DNA of 64,000 bases from Bhargavaea changchunensis (GTDB taxonomy: Bacteria; Bacillota; Bacilli; Bacillales_A; Planococcaceae), in the NCBI RefSeq assembly GCF_042665595.1, contig NZ_JBHTCT010000005.1, positions 248,001-312,000 of the forward strand. Reading direction: 5' to 3'. The notes below the pieces were generated by a model. That model had not been told where the DNA came from, did not search any database, and worked only from the letters and a program-made list of their open reading frames with translations. Position 1 is the stretch's first letter. Each line of letters opens with the position of its first letter. Below, piece after piece: positions 35,434 to 43,368 of this stretch. The translations under genes and the position numbers were made by a program.

Positions 35434-37116
35434 TTACTTAAGGGCTTCCGGGTACTCGTACTGATTGATGCCGAATACAAGCGGAAGTACAAAGTAAACG
35501 AATAGAATGATCAGCATAAATGCCAAAATCGTCAGCCATGACCCTTTTTTCAGCATATCGACCATGGTGATTTTTCCGGTGGCAAAGATAATTGCGTTTG
35601 AAGGCGTCCCGATCGGAAGCATGAATGCAAAGCCTGCCCCCATCGCCACTGCAGTCATGACAGGCAGCGGGTGGACATCAATGGCGAGTGCCAAGGCCGC
35701 TACGATTGGCAGTAGGATGGTGACCGTCGCCGTGTTTGGAGCCACTTGTGTCATCCCGGTAGCCAGCAACGTCGGAATCGCCAAAATCAGCAGATAAGAA
35801 GCTCCTTCAAGTGACAGCAACTGTCCGCCGATCCAGCCGGCAAGATCTGTTCCATTAAAGCCTGCAGCAAGGGCCAGCCCGCCTCCTACCAGAAGAAGGA
35901 CACCCCAAGGCATGTTTTTCAAAGAGTCCGCCTCAAGAATACGGCCGCCATTCTCTTTGGAAGCCGGTATGGCATGAAGCATGACCGCACTGACCATCGC
36001 GATCATCGTATCGCTCAGCCCCGGAATGATATCCTGCCAAAGGAATGTCCGGGAAAGCCACATGAACGCAGTAAACGCGAAAATGGACAGGACGATTTTC
36101 TCTTCATAAGACATTTTCCCAAGTTCCTTTTTTCGCTCCAGGACAAATGATCGCCCATTGGTGATTTTCTTGACGTTCATCGGATAGGCAATTTTCGTAA
36201 TGTAAAACACACCGAAAATCATGAGCAGAACAATGAGCGGGAAGGCAAATGCGAAGAACGTTGCAAAAGAAATATCAATGCCCAGAAGCTCTTTCGCCAA
36301 ACCTGCAAGCACAAGGTTCGTCGGTGTCCCGATCAGTGTGGCACTGCCCCCGATCGTTCCGCCGAATCCGATGGCAAAGATGATCGCCTTCGTGAATTTC
36401 GTCTCTTCCTCTTGCGAATACACATTGTCTTCCTTCATTAAAGTAACGACTTTTGCAATGATCGCTGTCCCTATCGGAATCATGAGCATGACGGTCGCCA
36501 TATTGGAGACCCACATCGAAATGAATCCTGTCGCCAGCATAAATCCTAAAACAAGTCCCGATGTGCTCGTCCCTACCGCGCTGATGACTGTCAATGCAAT
36601 TCGCTCATGGAGATTCCATTTCTCTAGTGCCAGCGCAAGCGCAAATCCGCCGATAAACAGGAAGATCAGCGAGTCGCCATACGCCGATGCGGCCGTTGCT
36701 CCATCGACTGCCCCCATAACCGGCAATAAAATCAGCGGCATCAATGAAGCAATTCCGAGAGGGACCGCTTCAGTGATCCACCACGCGGCAATCCAGGCTG
36801 TGATCGCTAATACCGCACGACCCTCAGGTGATAGACCGGGCAGCGGCAACAGGAAGATGATGCTGAAAAATAGTACAGGTCCCAATAATAGCCCGATCAG
36901 TTGGGTCAGGCTATACGCATCCTTCTGATTCTTCTCCTCGGAGCCGCCAGTCCTGGCTTTTTCGGTTTTCCTTGGAACTGCCTCCCCTTTCGGCAATTCA
37001 GAGACCGCCTCCGCCGCGCTTAGTTCACTTCTTACGTTTGCAAAAGTGACCGTATCCTTTGTTCGTTTATGTGAGTTCCATAGCATGCGGCTAATTGCCG
37101 TCATTGGATTCCCCAT
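35434..37116 (-). CDS. SLC13/DASS-family permease with hydrophilic N-terminal extension
   Basis: 560 residues. About 12 hydrophobic helices; family motifs include WWITEAVPLGIASLMP, SNMATVMLMIPIG, GGSATLIGTPTNLV and the mirrored QVAPNTATVTILLP and LPIGTPSNAIIFATG. It probably imports a dicarboxylate or aromatic-pathway acid with Na+. The first ~65 residues are charged and hydrophilic (EAVPRKTEKARTGGSEEKN), an extension uncommon in the family; the start is supported by GGGGG eight bases upstream. It sits within the beta-ketoadipate operon between the hydrolase and the CMD-like gene. Confidence 0.88.
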   Translation of the reverse strand: MGNPMTAISRMLWNSHKRTKDTVTFANVRSELSAAEAVSELPKGEAVPRKTEKARTGGSEEKNQKDAYSLTQLIGLLLGPVLFFSIIFLLPLPGLSPEGRAVLAITAWIAAWWITEAVPLGIASLMPLILLPVMGAVDGATAASAYGDSLIFLFIGGFALALALEKWNLHERIALTVISAVGTSTSGLVLGFMLATGFISMWVSNMATVMLMIPIGTAIIAKVVTLMKEDNVYSQEEETKFTKAIIFAIGFGGTIGGSATLIGTPTNLVLAGLAKELLGIDISFATFFAFAFPLIVLLMIFGVFYITKIAYPMNVKKITNGRSFVLERKKELGKMSYEEKIVLSIFAFTAFMWLSRTFLWQDIIPGLSDTMIAMVSAVMLHAIPASKENGGRILEADSLKNMPWGVLLLVGGGLALAAGFNGTDLAGWIGGQLLSLEGASYLLILAIPTLLATGMTQVAPNTATVTILLPIVAALALAIDVHPLPVMTAVAMGAGFAFMLPIGTPSNAIIFATGKITMVDMLKKGSWLTILAFMLIILFVYFVLPLVFGINQYEYPEALK

Positions 37117-37142
37117 GGAAGTTCCCCCTATCCCCTATCAGA

Positions 37143-37982
37143 TTAAGATTCTATTTTCTTTAGAAATTCCCCAATCGCTGCATTCACTTCCGGACGGTCT
37201 TCAAACACGAGCGTGTAATGGTTGGCATCGGTCTCGGTCACGTCCAGGTTGCCGATGGACGCCTTTGTTTTGTCGTAATGCTCTTCCAGGAACAGCGGCG
37301 GCATCTGGCCGATGGCTCCGGATGCGTAGACAAGCAGCACCGGGCAGCTAATTTTAGAACCGATTTCCACCGGATCAAATGTGTAGAAACTGTCGAAATC
37401 AGCACGGATGCCTGTCTCATCCGACTTGTTCTCCCAGTGTCCGTCCTTCTCGCCGACCTCGTAGGCGGCTGTCTTGGCAATCTCGTCAGACCAGGTGATG
37501 CCGAGGTTTCCGTAGATTCTTTGGATTTCTGCCACGTATGCTTCCTGCGACTCGTATTCCTTGCTGATTCTGCCGAGGGACGGTTCCACGATGCCCCGCT
37601 GGTGGTCGGACATTTCCGCGGCGCCGTCCAGCAGAATGACGCCTTTCACAGAATCCAGGCGGCTTGCTACAATTGCCGAGATAAACGCTCCCATCGAATA
37701 ACCCATGAGAATCGGATTTTCAATCTCCAGTTCTTTGATCAGCGCGATGATGTCTTCCGCATGCTTGAAAATAGACGGGTCTAGATCCAGAGCTGAGGAG
37801 TTCCCTCGTCCTCTGAGGTCGACCGCAACAATCCGGTAGTCACCCTTGAACCGTTCTATAAAGTAATGAAGGTTCCGGTGATTGCCCGTGAGGCCGTGAA
37901 TCGCGATGATGGTCCCTTTTCCCCCCGGGTGGTCCGCCACCTGGATTGCATTTCCGTTTACATTGACCTGATAAAATTCCAT
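37143..37982 (-). CDS. Alpha/beta hydrolase, probable beta-ketoadipate enol-lactonase
   Basis: 279 residues. Alpha/beta-hydrolase features: oxyanion loop IAIHGLTGNHRN, nucleophile elbow GYSMGA, and the late His in TDANHYTLVF. First gene of the catB/pcaIJ operon, directly behind an IclR-type operator pair, so it most likely fills the PcaD step (enol-lactone to beta-ketoadipate). Sequence alone allows other esterase roles. GGGGTGAAGG supports the start. Confidence 0.8.
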   Translation of the reverse strand: MEFYQVNVNGNAIQVADHPGGKGTIIAIHGLTGNHRNLHYFIERFKGDYRIVAVDLRGRGNSSALDLDPSIFKHAEDIIALIKELEIENPILMGYSMGAFISAIVASRLDSVKGVILLDGAAEMSDHQRGIVEPSLGRISKEYESQEAYVAEIQRIYGNLGITWSDEIAKTAAYEVGEKDGHWENKSDETGIRADFDSFYTFDPVEIGSKISCPVLLVYASGAIGQMPPLFLEEHYDKTKASIGNLDVTETDANHYTLVFEDRPEVNAAIGEFLKKIES

Positions 37983-38003
37983 TCCTTCACCCCTTCTCCA
38001 TTG

Positions 38004-38035
38004 TACGTATATTGTACACTATATCGCAAAGCGTA
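38004..38035. promoter_or_regulatory. IclR-type operator pair upstream of the pcaD-like operon
   Basis: TACG-TATAT-TGTA at 38004-38016 and ATCG-CAAAG-CGTA at 38023-38035: two imperfect copies of TACG-N5-CGTA, starts exactly 19 bp apart, as in the catA/iclR and Nramp promoter regions. They lie 22-53 bp upstream of the hydrolase start codon. A TATAGT (minus) between the copies is a possible -10 element. Confidence 0.65.
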
Positions 38036-38049
38036 CCATCGAGACTAAA

Positions 38050-38084
38050 AGAAAGAGGGCATCCGTCTGAATGTCCCCTTTCCT
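38050..38084 (-). terminator. catA terminator
   Basis: AAAGGGGACAT/ATGCCCTCTTT hairpin (one mismatch, one G-U) followed by CTTTT on the minus strand, after the catA stop. Confidence 0.7.
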
Positions 38085-38091
38085 GTTTTGA

Positions 38092-38871
38092 TTAGTTGTC
38101 GAAGCGGAGTACGAAATTGAGCTCGGCTTCTTTGTAGTCGCCTTTATCCTCAAGCCTCGTCATGAGGGATTGGCGGACGCCACGTGCGACATCTGTCTCG
38201 AGCCACTCGTCGCCTTCGAAGAAGACTTGCGTAATGAGCGTTTCATAGCCTTCGTGCTCGAACTTCATGTGGATGTGCGCCGGACGGAAGGAATGGTAGC
38301 CTGCCGCACGTGTGAACTCCCCTGTCGGCCCGTCAGTCGGGATCGAATAAGGAATCGGCAGGATGGATTCAACTTCGAAGTCGCCGTTTTCATCTGTGTA
38401 GAAATGACTGCGGAGGTTGAAGTCCGGAGCGTCCGAGTCAAAGTTGGAATAGTAACCGCTTGCATCATCCTGCCACCACTCAACCTTCGTGTTGGCCAAT
38501 TTCTTGCCGTTTACATCGGAGACATTCCCCTTGAAGCGGAGCTTTTCGCCCGGCTCGTCATCGCGCATGTTGATCTTCGCAGGCTTGCCTTCAACGAGCG
38601 GCGAACCTTCTGTCCAGTAAGGTCCAAGGAGGGAAGGCTCCGTGCCAGGAAGGTCTTTGTACTTTGCTTCCAGAACATATGTTTCAACGAAAACATCCAG
38701 GTAAAGTGGAATCTCACCGGAGCGTCCGAGGCGGTCCGCCCAGTTGACGAAGTTTGTGTACTCTTCGTGGTTCAGGTTGGCTTCCGCCAGAAATTCTTGC
38801 ATGTGCTTGACGAACAGATCGTACACCTCGACGACACGGTTGTTGACTGCAGTTTCAGTTGTGTTTGCCAT
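38092..38871 (-). CDS. catA: Catechol 1,2-dioxygenase
   Basis: 259 residues from ATG 38871 (AGGAGAG seven bases upstream); TTG two codons earlier is less likely. Intradiol-dioxygenase features: N-terminal helical dimer region, LLGPYWTEGSPLVEG, VEWWQDDASGYYSNFD with an iron-ligand Tyr, the second Tyr in RAAGYHSFRPAHIHMKF and the two His ligands in AHIH. It opens catechol between the hydroxyls using Fe(III) to give cis,cis-muconate. It has its own unit with a perfect consensus promoter and operators in the 5' leader. Confidence 0.94.
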   Translation of the reverse strand: MANTTETAVNNRVVEVYDLFVKHMQEFLAEANLNHEEYTNFVNWADRLGRSGEIPLYLDVFVETYVLEAKYKDLPGTEPSLLGPYWTEGSPLVEGKPAKINMRDDEPGEKLRFKGNVSDVNGKKLANTKVEWWQDDASGYYSNFDSDAPDFNLRSHFYTDENGDFEVESILPIPYSIPTDGPTGEFTRAAGYHSFRPAHIHMKFEHEGYETLITQVFFEGDEWLETDVARGVRQSLMTRLEDKGDYKEAELNFVLRFDN

Positions 38872-38948
38872 TTTCAATCTCTCCTTTTAAATCAGCATTT
38901 TAGACTTATGGTTCTGACAGTTATTCCACCAACAGGATGATCAACCAT

Positions 38949-38962
38949 TAAAAGCGCTTGCA
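38949..38962 (-). promoter_or_regulatory. CcpA cre-like site in the catA leader
   Basis: TAAAAGCGCTTGCA differs from the cre consensus TGAAANCGNTTNCA at one position. It lies about 85-98 bases downstream of the predicted catA transcription start, a position suited to carbon-catabolite roadblock repression. Confidence 0.55.
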
Positions 38963-38986
38963 TAAAGCGTTTACAAAAAAATGTGG

Positions 38987-39015
38987 TTGAAAAAAGAAAT
39001 GACTTGTTGTACGAT
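38987..39015 (+). promoter_or_regulatory. Predicted iclR promoter
   Basis: TTGAAA (38987-38992), 17-bp spacer, TACGAT (39010-39015). The -10 coincides with the left arm of operator 1, implying autoregulation. Confidence 0.55.
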
Positions 39016-39041
39016 TTGCGTACAAGAATACGTTTTCCGTA
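39010..39041. promoter_or_regulatory. IclR operator pair in the catA-iclR divergent region
   Basis: TACG-ATTTG-CGTA at 39010-39022, part of the perfect 19-bp palindrome TTGTACGATTTGCGTACAA, and TACG-TTTTC-CGTA at 39029-39041; starts 19 bp apart. The pair lies just downstream of the catA start site and over the iclR -10. Confidence 0.8.
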
Positions 39042-39053
39042 CAACTTGTTTTC

Positions 39054-39082
39054 ATTATAGAAAGGGGTCATGACTTTGTCAA
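39054..39082 (-). promoter_or_regulatory. Consensus promoter of catA
   Basis: On the minus strand TTGACA (39082-39077), exactly 17 bp, then TATAAT (39059-39054): a full sigma-A consensus. The -35 lies inside the first codons of iclR. Such a strong promoter would need tight repression, supplied by the adjacent operator pair. Confidence 0.85.
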
Positions 39083-39873
39083 TGCAAGATTCTAAAAATT
39101 TCAGAGAAAGCAAGGACTTTATTCAGTCCCTTGAGCGTGGGCTGATGGTCATACAAGCTTTTTCTGCAGAGACACCGCAGCTCACGGTGAGCCAGGCTGC
39201 GGCTGCGACAAACCTATCACGGCCTGCCGTGCGACGGATCTTTCTGACCCTGGAGGCACTCGGCTTCGCGGAGTCGGTAAACGGTATCTACTCGCTTACT
39301 GCCCGTACTCTCACCCTCGGCTATGCCTATCTGGCCTCAAAAAACATCTGGTCCCTCGCCCAGCCGTTCATGAGGGAATTCACGGATAAATCCGGCGAGT
39401 CCTGTTCCATCTCTGTCCTGGATGGGGACGAAATCGTTTATGTGGCCCGTGTCCAGGCCAAGCGGATCATGCGGATCAACCTGGACGTCGGATCCCGCCT
39501 CCCGGCATATGCCACCTCCATGGGCCATATCCTTCTGGCCAGCCAGCCTGAAGAAAAACTGGAGAAACTTCTGGAAAACATTCCGCTTGAAGGCTTCACC
39601 TCAAATACCATAACGGACACGGAATCCCTGAAAGCCGAACTCCAGGAAGTCAGGAAACGCGGATGGGCCGGAGTGGATCAGCAACTGGAAGAAGGTCTGC
39701 GATCCATCGCCGTCCCGATCCGGGTAAACGGGAAAGTCATCGCCGCCATCAACTGCTCCGCGCATGCGGGGCGCGTCGGCAGGGAAGAGCTGAGAGGCTC
39801 TTATCTGGAATTGCTGCGGGAAACGGCGCAGGACATCAGCACAGCCATCGCCTCTTCCGGACAGGCGATCTAA
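39070..39873 (+). CDS. IclR-family regulator of the catechol/beta-ketoadipate genes
   Basis: 267 residues. Winged helix-turn-helix at about 18-80 (LERGLMVIQAF, LTVSQAAAATNLSRPAVRRI) and an IclR effector domain (SCSISVLDGDEIVYVARVQ, RLPAYATSMGHILLAS, GWAGVDQQLEEGLRSIAVPI). The arrangement is that of PcaR/PcaU-type regulators of aromatic catabolism; the effector, probably a pathway intermediate such as beta-ketoadipate, is inferred. It is divergent from catA. Operator layout downstream of promoters suggests it acts as a repressor. Confidence 0.9.
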   Translation: MTLSMQDSKNFRESKDFIQSLERGLMVIQAFSAETPQLTVSQAAAATNLSRPAVRRIFLTLEALGFAESVNGIYSLTARTLTLGYAYLASKNIWSLAQPFMREFTDKSGESCSISVLDGDEIVYVARVQAKRIMRINLDVGSRLPAYATSMGHILLASQPEEKLEKLLENIPLEGFTSNTITDTESLKAELQEVRKRGWAGVDQQLEEGLRSIAVPIRVNGKVIAAINCSAHAGRVGREELRGSYLELLRETAQDISTAIASSGQAI

Positions 39874-39888
39874 TAAATATCACTACGC

Positions 39889-39924
39889 AAAAAACGATGA
39901 TGCGCATCCGCATCACCGTTTTTT
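39889..39924. terminator. Bidirectional terminator iclR/Nramp-like gene
   Basis: AAAAACG(A)TGATGCG / CGCATCA(C)CGTTTTT hairpin with one internal mismatch and long A/T tracts on both sides, between convergent genes. Confidence 0.87.
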
Positions 39925-39925
39925 T

Positions 39926-41233
39926 TTATTTTGTAAAGATACCTACCAACTCAGAAGCTCCCAGATACACAAACATGATCACACAAGCAGTCAGTACAAA
40001 GTTCGGGACCGCTTTGTTACGCAGCGGCTGGTCGATTTTCTTGGAATTAAGCAGGATCATCAACGAAATCGCCAGGAATGGCATGAACAGTGAACCGAGA
40101 GCACCGTAGATGATGACAAGTTCTACCGGCTTGCCGAAGAAGTACAGCAGCATCGGAGGAAACGTCAGCCAGAACAGATAGAAACGGTAAGCCTTGTCGG
40201 TGGATTGCACGACTTTACGGGGTGCATCCTTTTTCTCGCGGATGGTCTGAACAAAGTCCGCGAACAGATACGGAACCCCGTTCCAGACACCGAGCAAAGA
40301 AGAAAATGCCGCGGACCAGAACGCAATCAGGAAGACCCATTTCATCCAGATTCCGAATTCCTGGCCGAGCAGTGCCGCCAGTTCAATCAGTCCTTGGTCA
40401 CCGCGCAGGTTGACGCCGGTTCCGAACAAAAACTGTGAACCGATGATCAGGCCGGCAGCAGTGAAAACCCCCGTCAGGATATAGGCAATCTTGATATCAA
40501 GGCGCATCGTCGACACCCACTTGGGACCCGACCAGTTTTTCTCCGCAAGCCAGTACCCATAGGACGCCATCGTGATGGTGCCGCCGACACCGCCGATCAG
40601 ACCCATCATGAGCATGAAGGAACCGTCAGGCGTGCGCGGAACAAAACCGCCCATGAAGTCACCGAAGCTCGGCAAGAACAGCAGCGCTGTCCCGATAATC
40701 GTGACAAACATGACGCCGATCAGCACAGTCATGACTTTCTCAAACAAATGATACTTACTGAACCAGATCAGAAGGAATCCGGCAATCGCATGAAGTGCAG
40801 CCCATGCCCAGAGCGGCATGATCCCTGGGAACATTGCATGAGTGGCCATCGCGGCGGTCGAGGCCGCAGTGGCACCATAGACGAACCCCCAGATGATCGA
40901 GTAAACACCGAAGTAGCCGGTTGCCCATTTGCCGAGCTGTTGCCACCCTTGTACCATTGTGCGTTCAGAAGCGAGGTGCCATCTTCCGACACCCTCGTTT
41001 AGGAAATATTTCAGAATGGATCCGACGACGATGGCCCAAAGGAACGTCATCCCGAACTGTGTACCGATGACGATGGATGTGATCAGGTCTGCAGTTCCTA
41101 CCCCTGTAGCCGCAACCACGATCCCCGGTCCCACTTGCTTGAGCTTTTCACCAACCGTTGACGGCGGTGACAAAAGATGAGAAGTATCTCCCACAGTAGT
41201 GGCAGCGACTTTATTATCTGTATGCGTTTTCAT
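39926..41233 (-). CDS. Nramp-like transporter lacking the metal-binding motifs
   Basis: 435 residues from ATG 41233 behind GAGGGGTG. About 11 helices with the overall Nramp (COG1914) layout. In helix 1, where true Nramp metal transporters have DPGN, it reads GPGIVVAATGVGTADLITS. In helix 6, where they have MPH, it reads GGTITMASYGYW. Loss of both ligand sets makes Mn/Fe transport unlikely. The promoter carries the same paired operator as catA, so the natural cargo is probably linked to the aromatic pathway (an organic acid or cofactor ion); that is inference. Confidence 0.8.
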   Translation of the reverse strand: MKTHTDNKVAATTVGDTSHLLSPPSTVGEKLKQVGPGIVVAATGVGTADLITSIVIGTQFGMTFLWAIVVGSILKYFLNEGVGRWHLASERTMVQGWQQLGKWATGYFGVYSIIWGFVYGATAASTAAMATHAMFPGIMPLWAWAALHAIAGFLLIWFSKYHLFEKVMTVLIGVMFVTIIGTALLFLPSFGDFMGGFVPRTPDGSFMLMMGLIGGVGGTITMASYGYWLAEKNWSGPKWVSTMRLDIKIAYILTGVFTAAGLIIGSQFLFGTGVNLRGDQGLIELAALLGQEFGIWMKWVFLIAFWSAAFSSLLGVWNGVPYLFADFVQTIREKKDAPRKVVQSTDKAYRFYLFWLTFPPMLLYFFGKPVELVIIYGALGSLFMPFLAISLMILLNSKKIDQPLRNKAVPNFVLTACVIMFVYLGASELVGIFTK

Positions 41234-41250
41234 GATGCACCCCTCTTTTG

Positions 41251-41282
41251 TACGCATTACGTACTTATGTACGTTTTACGTT
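41251..41282. promoter_or_regulatory. IclR-type operator pair upstream of the Nramp-like gene
   Basis: TACG-CATTA-CGTA at 41251-41263 and TACG-TTTTA-CGTT at 41270-41282, starts 19 bp apart, directly downstream of the predicted -10. Confidence 0.77.
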
Positions 41283-41310
41283 TTATAATAATTTTCAATA
41301 TATCAGACAA
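41282..41310 (-). promoter_or_regulatory. Predicted promoter of the Nramp-like gene
   Basis: Minus strand TTGTCT (41310-41305), 17-bp spacer, TATAAA (41287-41282), touching the distal operator. Confidence 0.7.
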
Positions 41311-41420
41311 CCTGTTCGATAACAATACTTTTTTGAAAATTGATTATCATTTCCAATCCGATGGCAATACGGTTTAGCGACCTTTTCACCAGTTATATGA
41401 CAGCTATATTTTGTGATAAA

Positions 41421-41457
41421 AAATATAAAAAGCACGGCATGCATTGGCACACCGTGC
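41421..41457 (-). terminator. Orphan minus-strand terminator
   Basis: GCACGGTGTGC / GCATGCCGTGC imperfect hairpin followed by TTTTTATATTTTTT on the minus strand. No convincing gene precedes it; between 41458 and 41738 I see only short, broken frames. Confidence 0.6.
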
Positions 41458-41738
41458 AATCTTATGATAATGACTGGACATCTTCAGACTAAGTCATTTT
41501 TTCTATATCGCACCTTGATGCGTCGTCTCTTCTTTCAGAACACATTCTCCGCCTGGATGGCGATCGTGTTTTTCGGCAGTTTCGCATGGTTCCGGTATAC
41601 CCTGAAGATTTTCAAACTCCCGCAAATCGAATTCCAGGTGAAGCCGGTCCTGATGAAATCGACGCCGCCCCTACATCCAAGTCGGCGGAGCGGTTGTGGG
41701 AGGTGGTGCAATAAGAATATGCGCGGCTATGTAATCTT

Positions 41739-41797
41739 AAAAAACTCCCAGAATCCGCTCCGTGTCATAAAACACGAAGAATCTTCGAGGAGTTTTT
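41739..41797 (-). terminator. Terminator of the lyase operon
   Basis: AAAAACTCC/GGAGTTTTT outer stem with inner hairpins and a six-T run on the minus strand, downstream of the lyase stop. Confidence 0.7.
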
Positions 41798-41852
41798 ATC
41801 TTGGCCTGTAAATTTGCACCAAGCCATATGGGCAAGGTTAAATTCCACGTTC

Positions 41853-42755
41853 TCAAACCGGATGCAACGTCTTTGCCGTTCCTGCCTTCATGACCTGCCC
41901 TGGCAGCTCATATCCGAGGATTTCCTGCATCCGTTTGGAAGTTCCGATCAATCTCTCCAGATTGATGCCCGTCCTCACGTCCATCAATTCAAGCATGTGG
42001 GCAACATCATCCATCGCGACATTCCCGCTCGCTCCCGGGGCAAACGGGCAGCCGCCTATCCCCCCGAGCGCGGCATCAAAGTACCGGATGCCTTCCTGAT
42101 AACCAGCCACCAGGTTAGCGAGGCCCATGCCCCGCGTATTATGAAGGTGAAGAGCAAAGCGCTGTTCCGGGTAACGGGCGGAAAGTGTCCGGACAAATTC
42201 CGCCACCTGTTTTGGATTGGCCATGCCCGTCGTGTCGCAGAGCGTGATCTGAGACAGACCCATATCGGCGACTTTCCCAATGACCGCCTGAACTTTGTCC
42301 ACCGGGTACAGCCCTTCAAACGGACAGCCGAATGTCGTCCCCAAGCTCAGGATGATGCGGTCAGGAGAAAAGACTTCCGTGATTTCTTTTAACTGAGACA
42401 AGGATTCTTCAACCGTCCTGCGCACATTTTTCTGGTTATGCGTCTCGCTGATCGACAAAACAAAGTTGATCTTGTCCGCTCCGGCTTCATGCGCCAGCTC
42501 CGCCCCTTTCAGGTTGGGAACCAGGACGATGATTTCCGCATCCCGGCGGTCAATGCGAGCCAGTACTTCCTTGGCATCCTTTAGTTGAGGAACCGCCTTC
42601 GGTGAAACAAATGAGGTCGCTTCCAGACGCTTGACTCCGGAGGCCAGGATTGCATTCAGGACTTCTGCTTTCCTGTCGGTCGGAATCCATTCCTTTTCCA
42701 TCTGGAACCCGTCCCTTCCCGTCACATCCGTCAATACCACGTCAAGATCCGGCAT
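41853..42755 (-). CDS. Hydroxymethylglutaryl-CoA lyase-like enzyme
   Basis: 300 residues of the HMGL-like aldolase family (TIM barrel). Motifs: LTDVTGRDGFQMEKEWI at the N-terminus (the Arg-Asp pair), LEATSFVSPKAVPQL, LCDTTGMANP, the metal-ligand ALHLHNTRGMG and the signature loop GGIGGCPFAPGASGN with the catalytic Cys. It should cleave a 3-hydroxy-3-methylacyl-CoA such as HMG-CoA (to acetoacetate and acetyl-CoA) or citramalyl-CoA. It ends the operon with a CoA-transferase gene upstream, which could activate the free acid. It overlaps the flavin-reductase gene by 14 bp. Confidence 0.88.
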   Translation of the reverse strand: MPDLDVVLTDVTGRDGFQMEKEWIPTDRKAEVLNAILASGVKRLEATSFVSPKAVPQLKDAKEVLARIDRRDAEIIVLVPNLKGAELAHEAGADKINFVLSISETHNQKNVRRTVEESLSQLKEITEVFSPDRIILSLGTTFGCPFEGLYPVDKVQAVIGKVADMGLSQITLCDTTGMANPKQVAEFVRTLSARYPEQRFALHLHNTRGMGLANLVAGYQEGIRYFDAALGGIGGCPFAPGASGNVAMDDVAHMLELMDVRTGINLERLIGTSKRMQEILGYELPGQVMKAGTAKTLHPV

Positions 42756-43368
42756 TTGCCACGTCTCCCTTCACTTTCGGCAGTTTATAAAACTCCTTAA
42801 GTTCAGCGTATCCGCCCGCTAGTCTCCCAAGTGGGTTCAGCCGATCCAGGTCCACTTTGTAAGGCTCCACGTAGTACTCTTCCTGGATATGATAATTCAC
42901 GACTTTCCCCAAAATCAGATGATCGGTCCCCAGTTCGAGGATTTGATCCAGCTCAAGCTCGAATGAAATCGGAGCTTCACCGACCCTGGGCACTCCGGTT
43001 ACCGTATCAAGCACACCGGTCAGCCCCGCCGTTTCGAATTCATCCACTTCGGCGGCATGGTTCAGTGATGTCTCATGCATCGCCTCTCCAAGATCGGCGC
43101 GGAGAATATTGATCACATACTTGGACGTGTCCCGGATATTCTGGAGCGTATCCTTCACCGTCCCTGTTCTCTCCCCAACTCCCGGTCCGATTGAAATACA
43201 GAGCATCGGCGGTTTCCTTGATGCGACCGTGAAAAAGCTGAATGGGGCCAGGTTCCGGTTCCCATCCGTATCGATGGTCGATACCCAGGCGATGGGTCTC
43301 GGCACAACAGCACCTGTCATCAGTTTATAGGCGTCTTTTGTATTGAGTGTTCGCAAATCAATCTGCAT
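42742..43368 (-). CDS. Flavin reductase-like FMN-binding protein
   Basis: 208 residues from ATG 43368, six bases after AAGGAGGC; the frame continues upstream into the MFS gene. Split-barrel FMN-binding fold: YKLMTGAVVPRPIAWVSTID, NLAPFSFFTVASRKPPML, RDTSKYVINIL and HLILGKVVNYHI. Members reduce FMN/FAD for partner monooxygenases or act as small oxidoreductases; no monooxygenase is nearby, so its substrate is open. It overlaps both neighbours (11 bp with MFS, 14 bp with the lyase). Confidence 0.85.
   Translation of the reverse strand: MQIDLRTLNTKDAYKLMTGAVVPRPIAWVSTIDTDGNRNLAPFSFFTVASRKPPMLCISIGPGVGERTGTVKDTLQNIRDTSKYVINILRADLGEAMHETSLNHAAEVDEFETAGLTGVLDTVTGVPRVGEAPISFELELDQILELGTDHLILGKVVNYHIQEEYYVEPYKVDLDRLNPLGRLAGGYAELKEFYKLPKVKGDVANAGS

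Noticed and set aside
41413..41811. Plus-strand ORF of 132 codons
   Set aside because: Spans two minus-strand terminator hairpins, has no ribosome site, and its composition is not protein-like.
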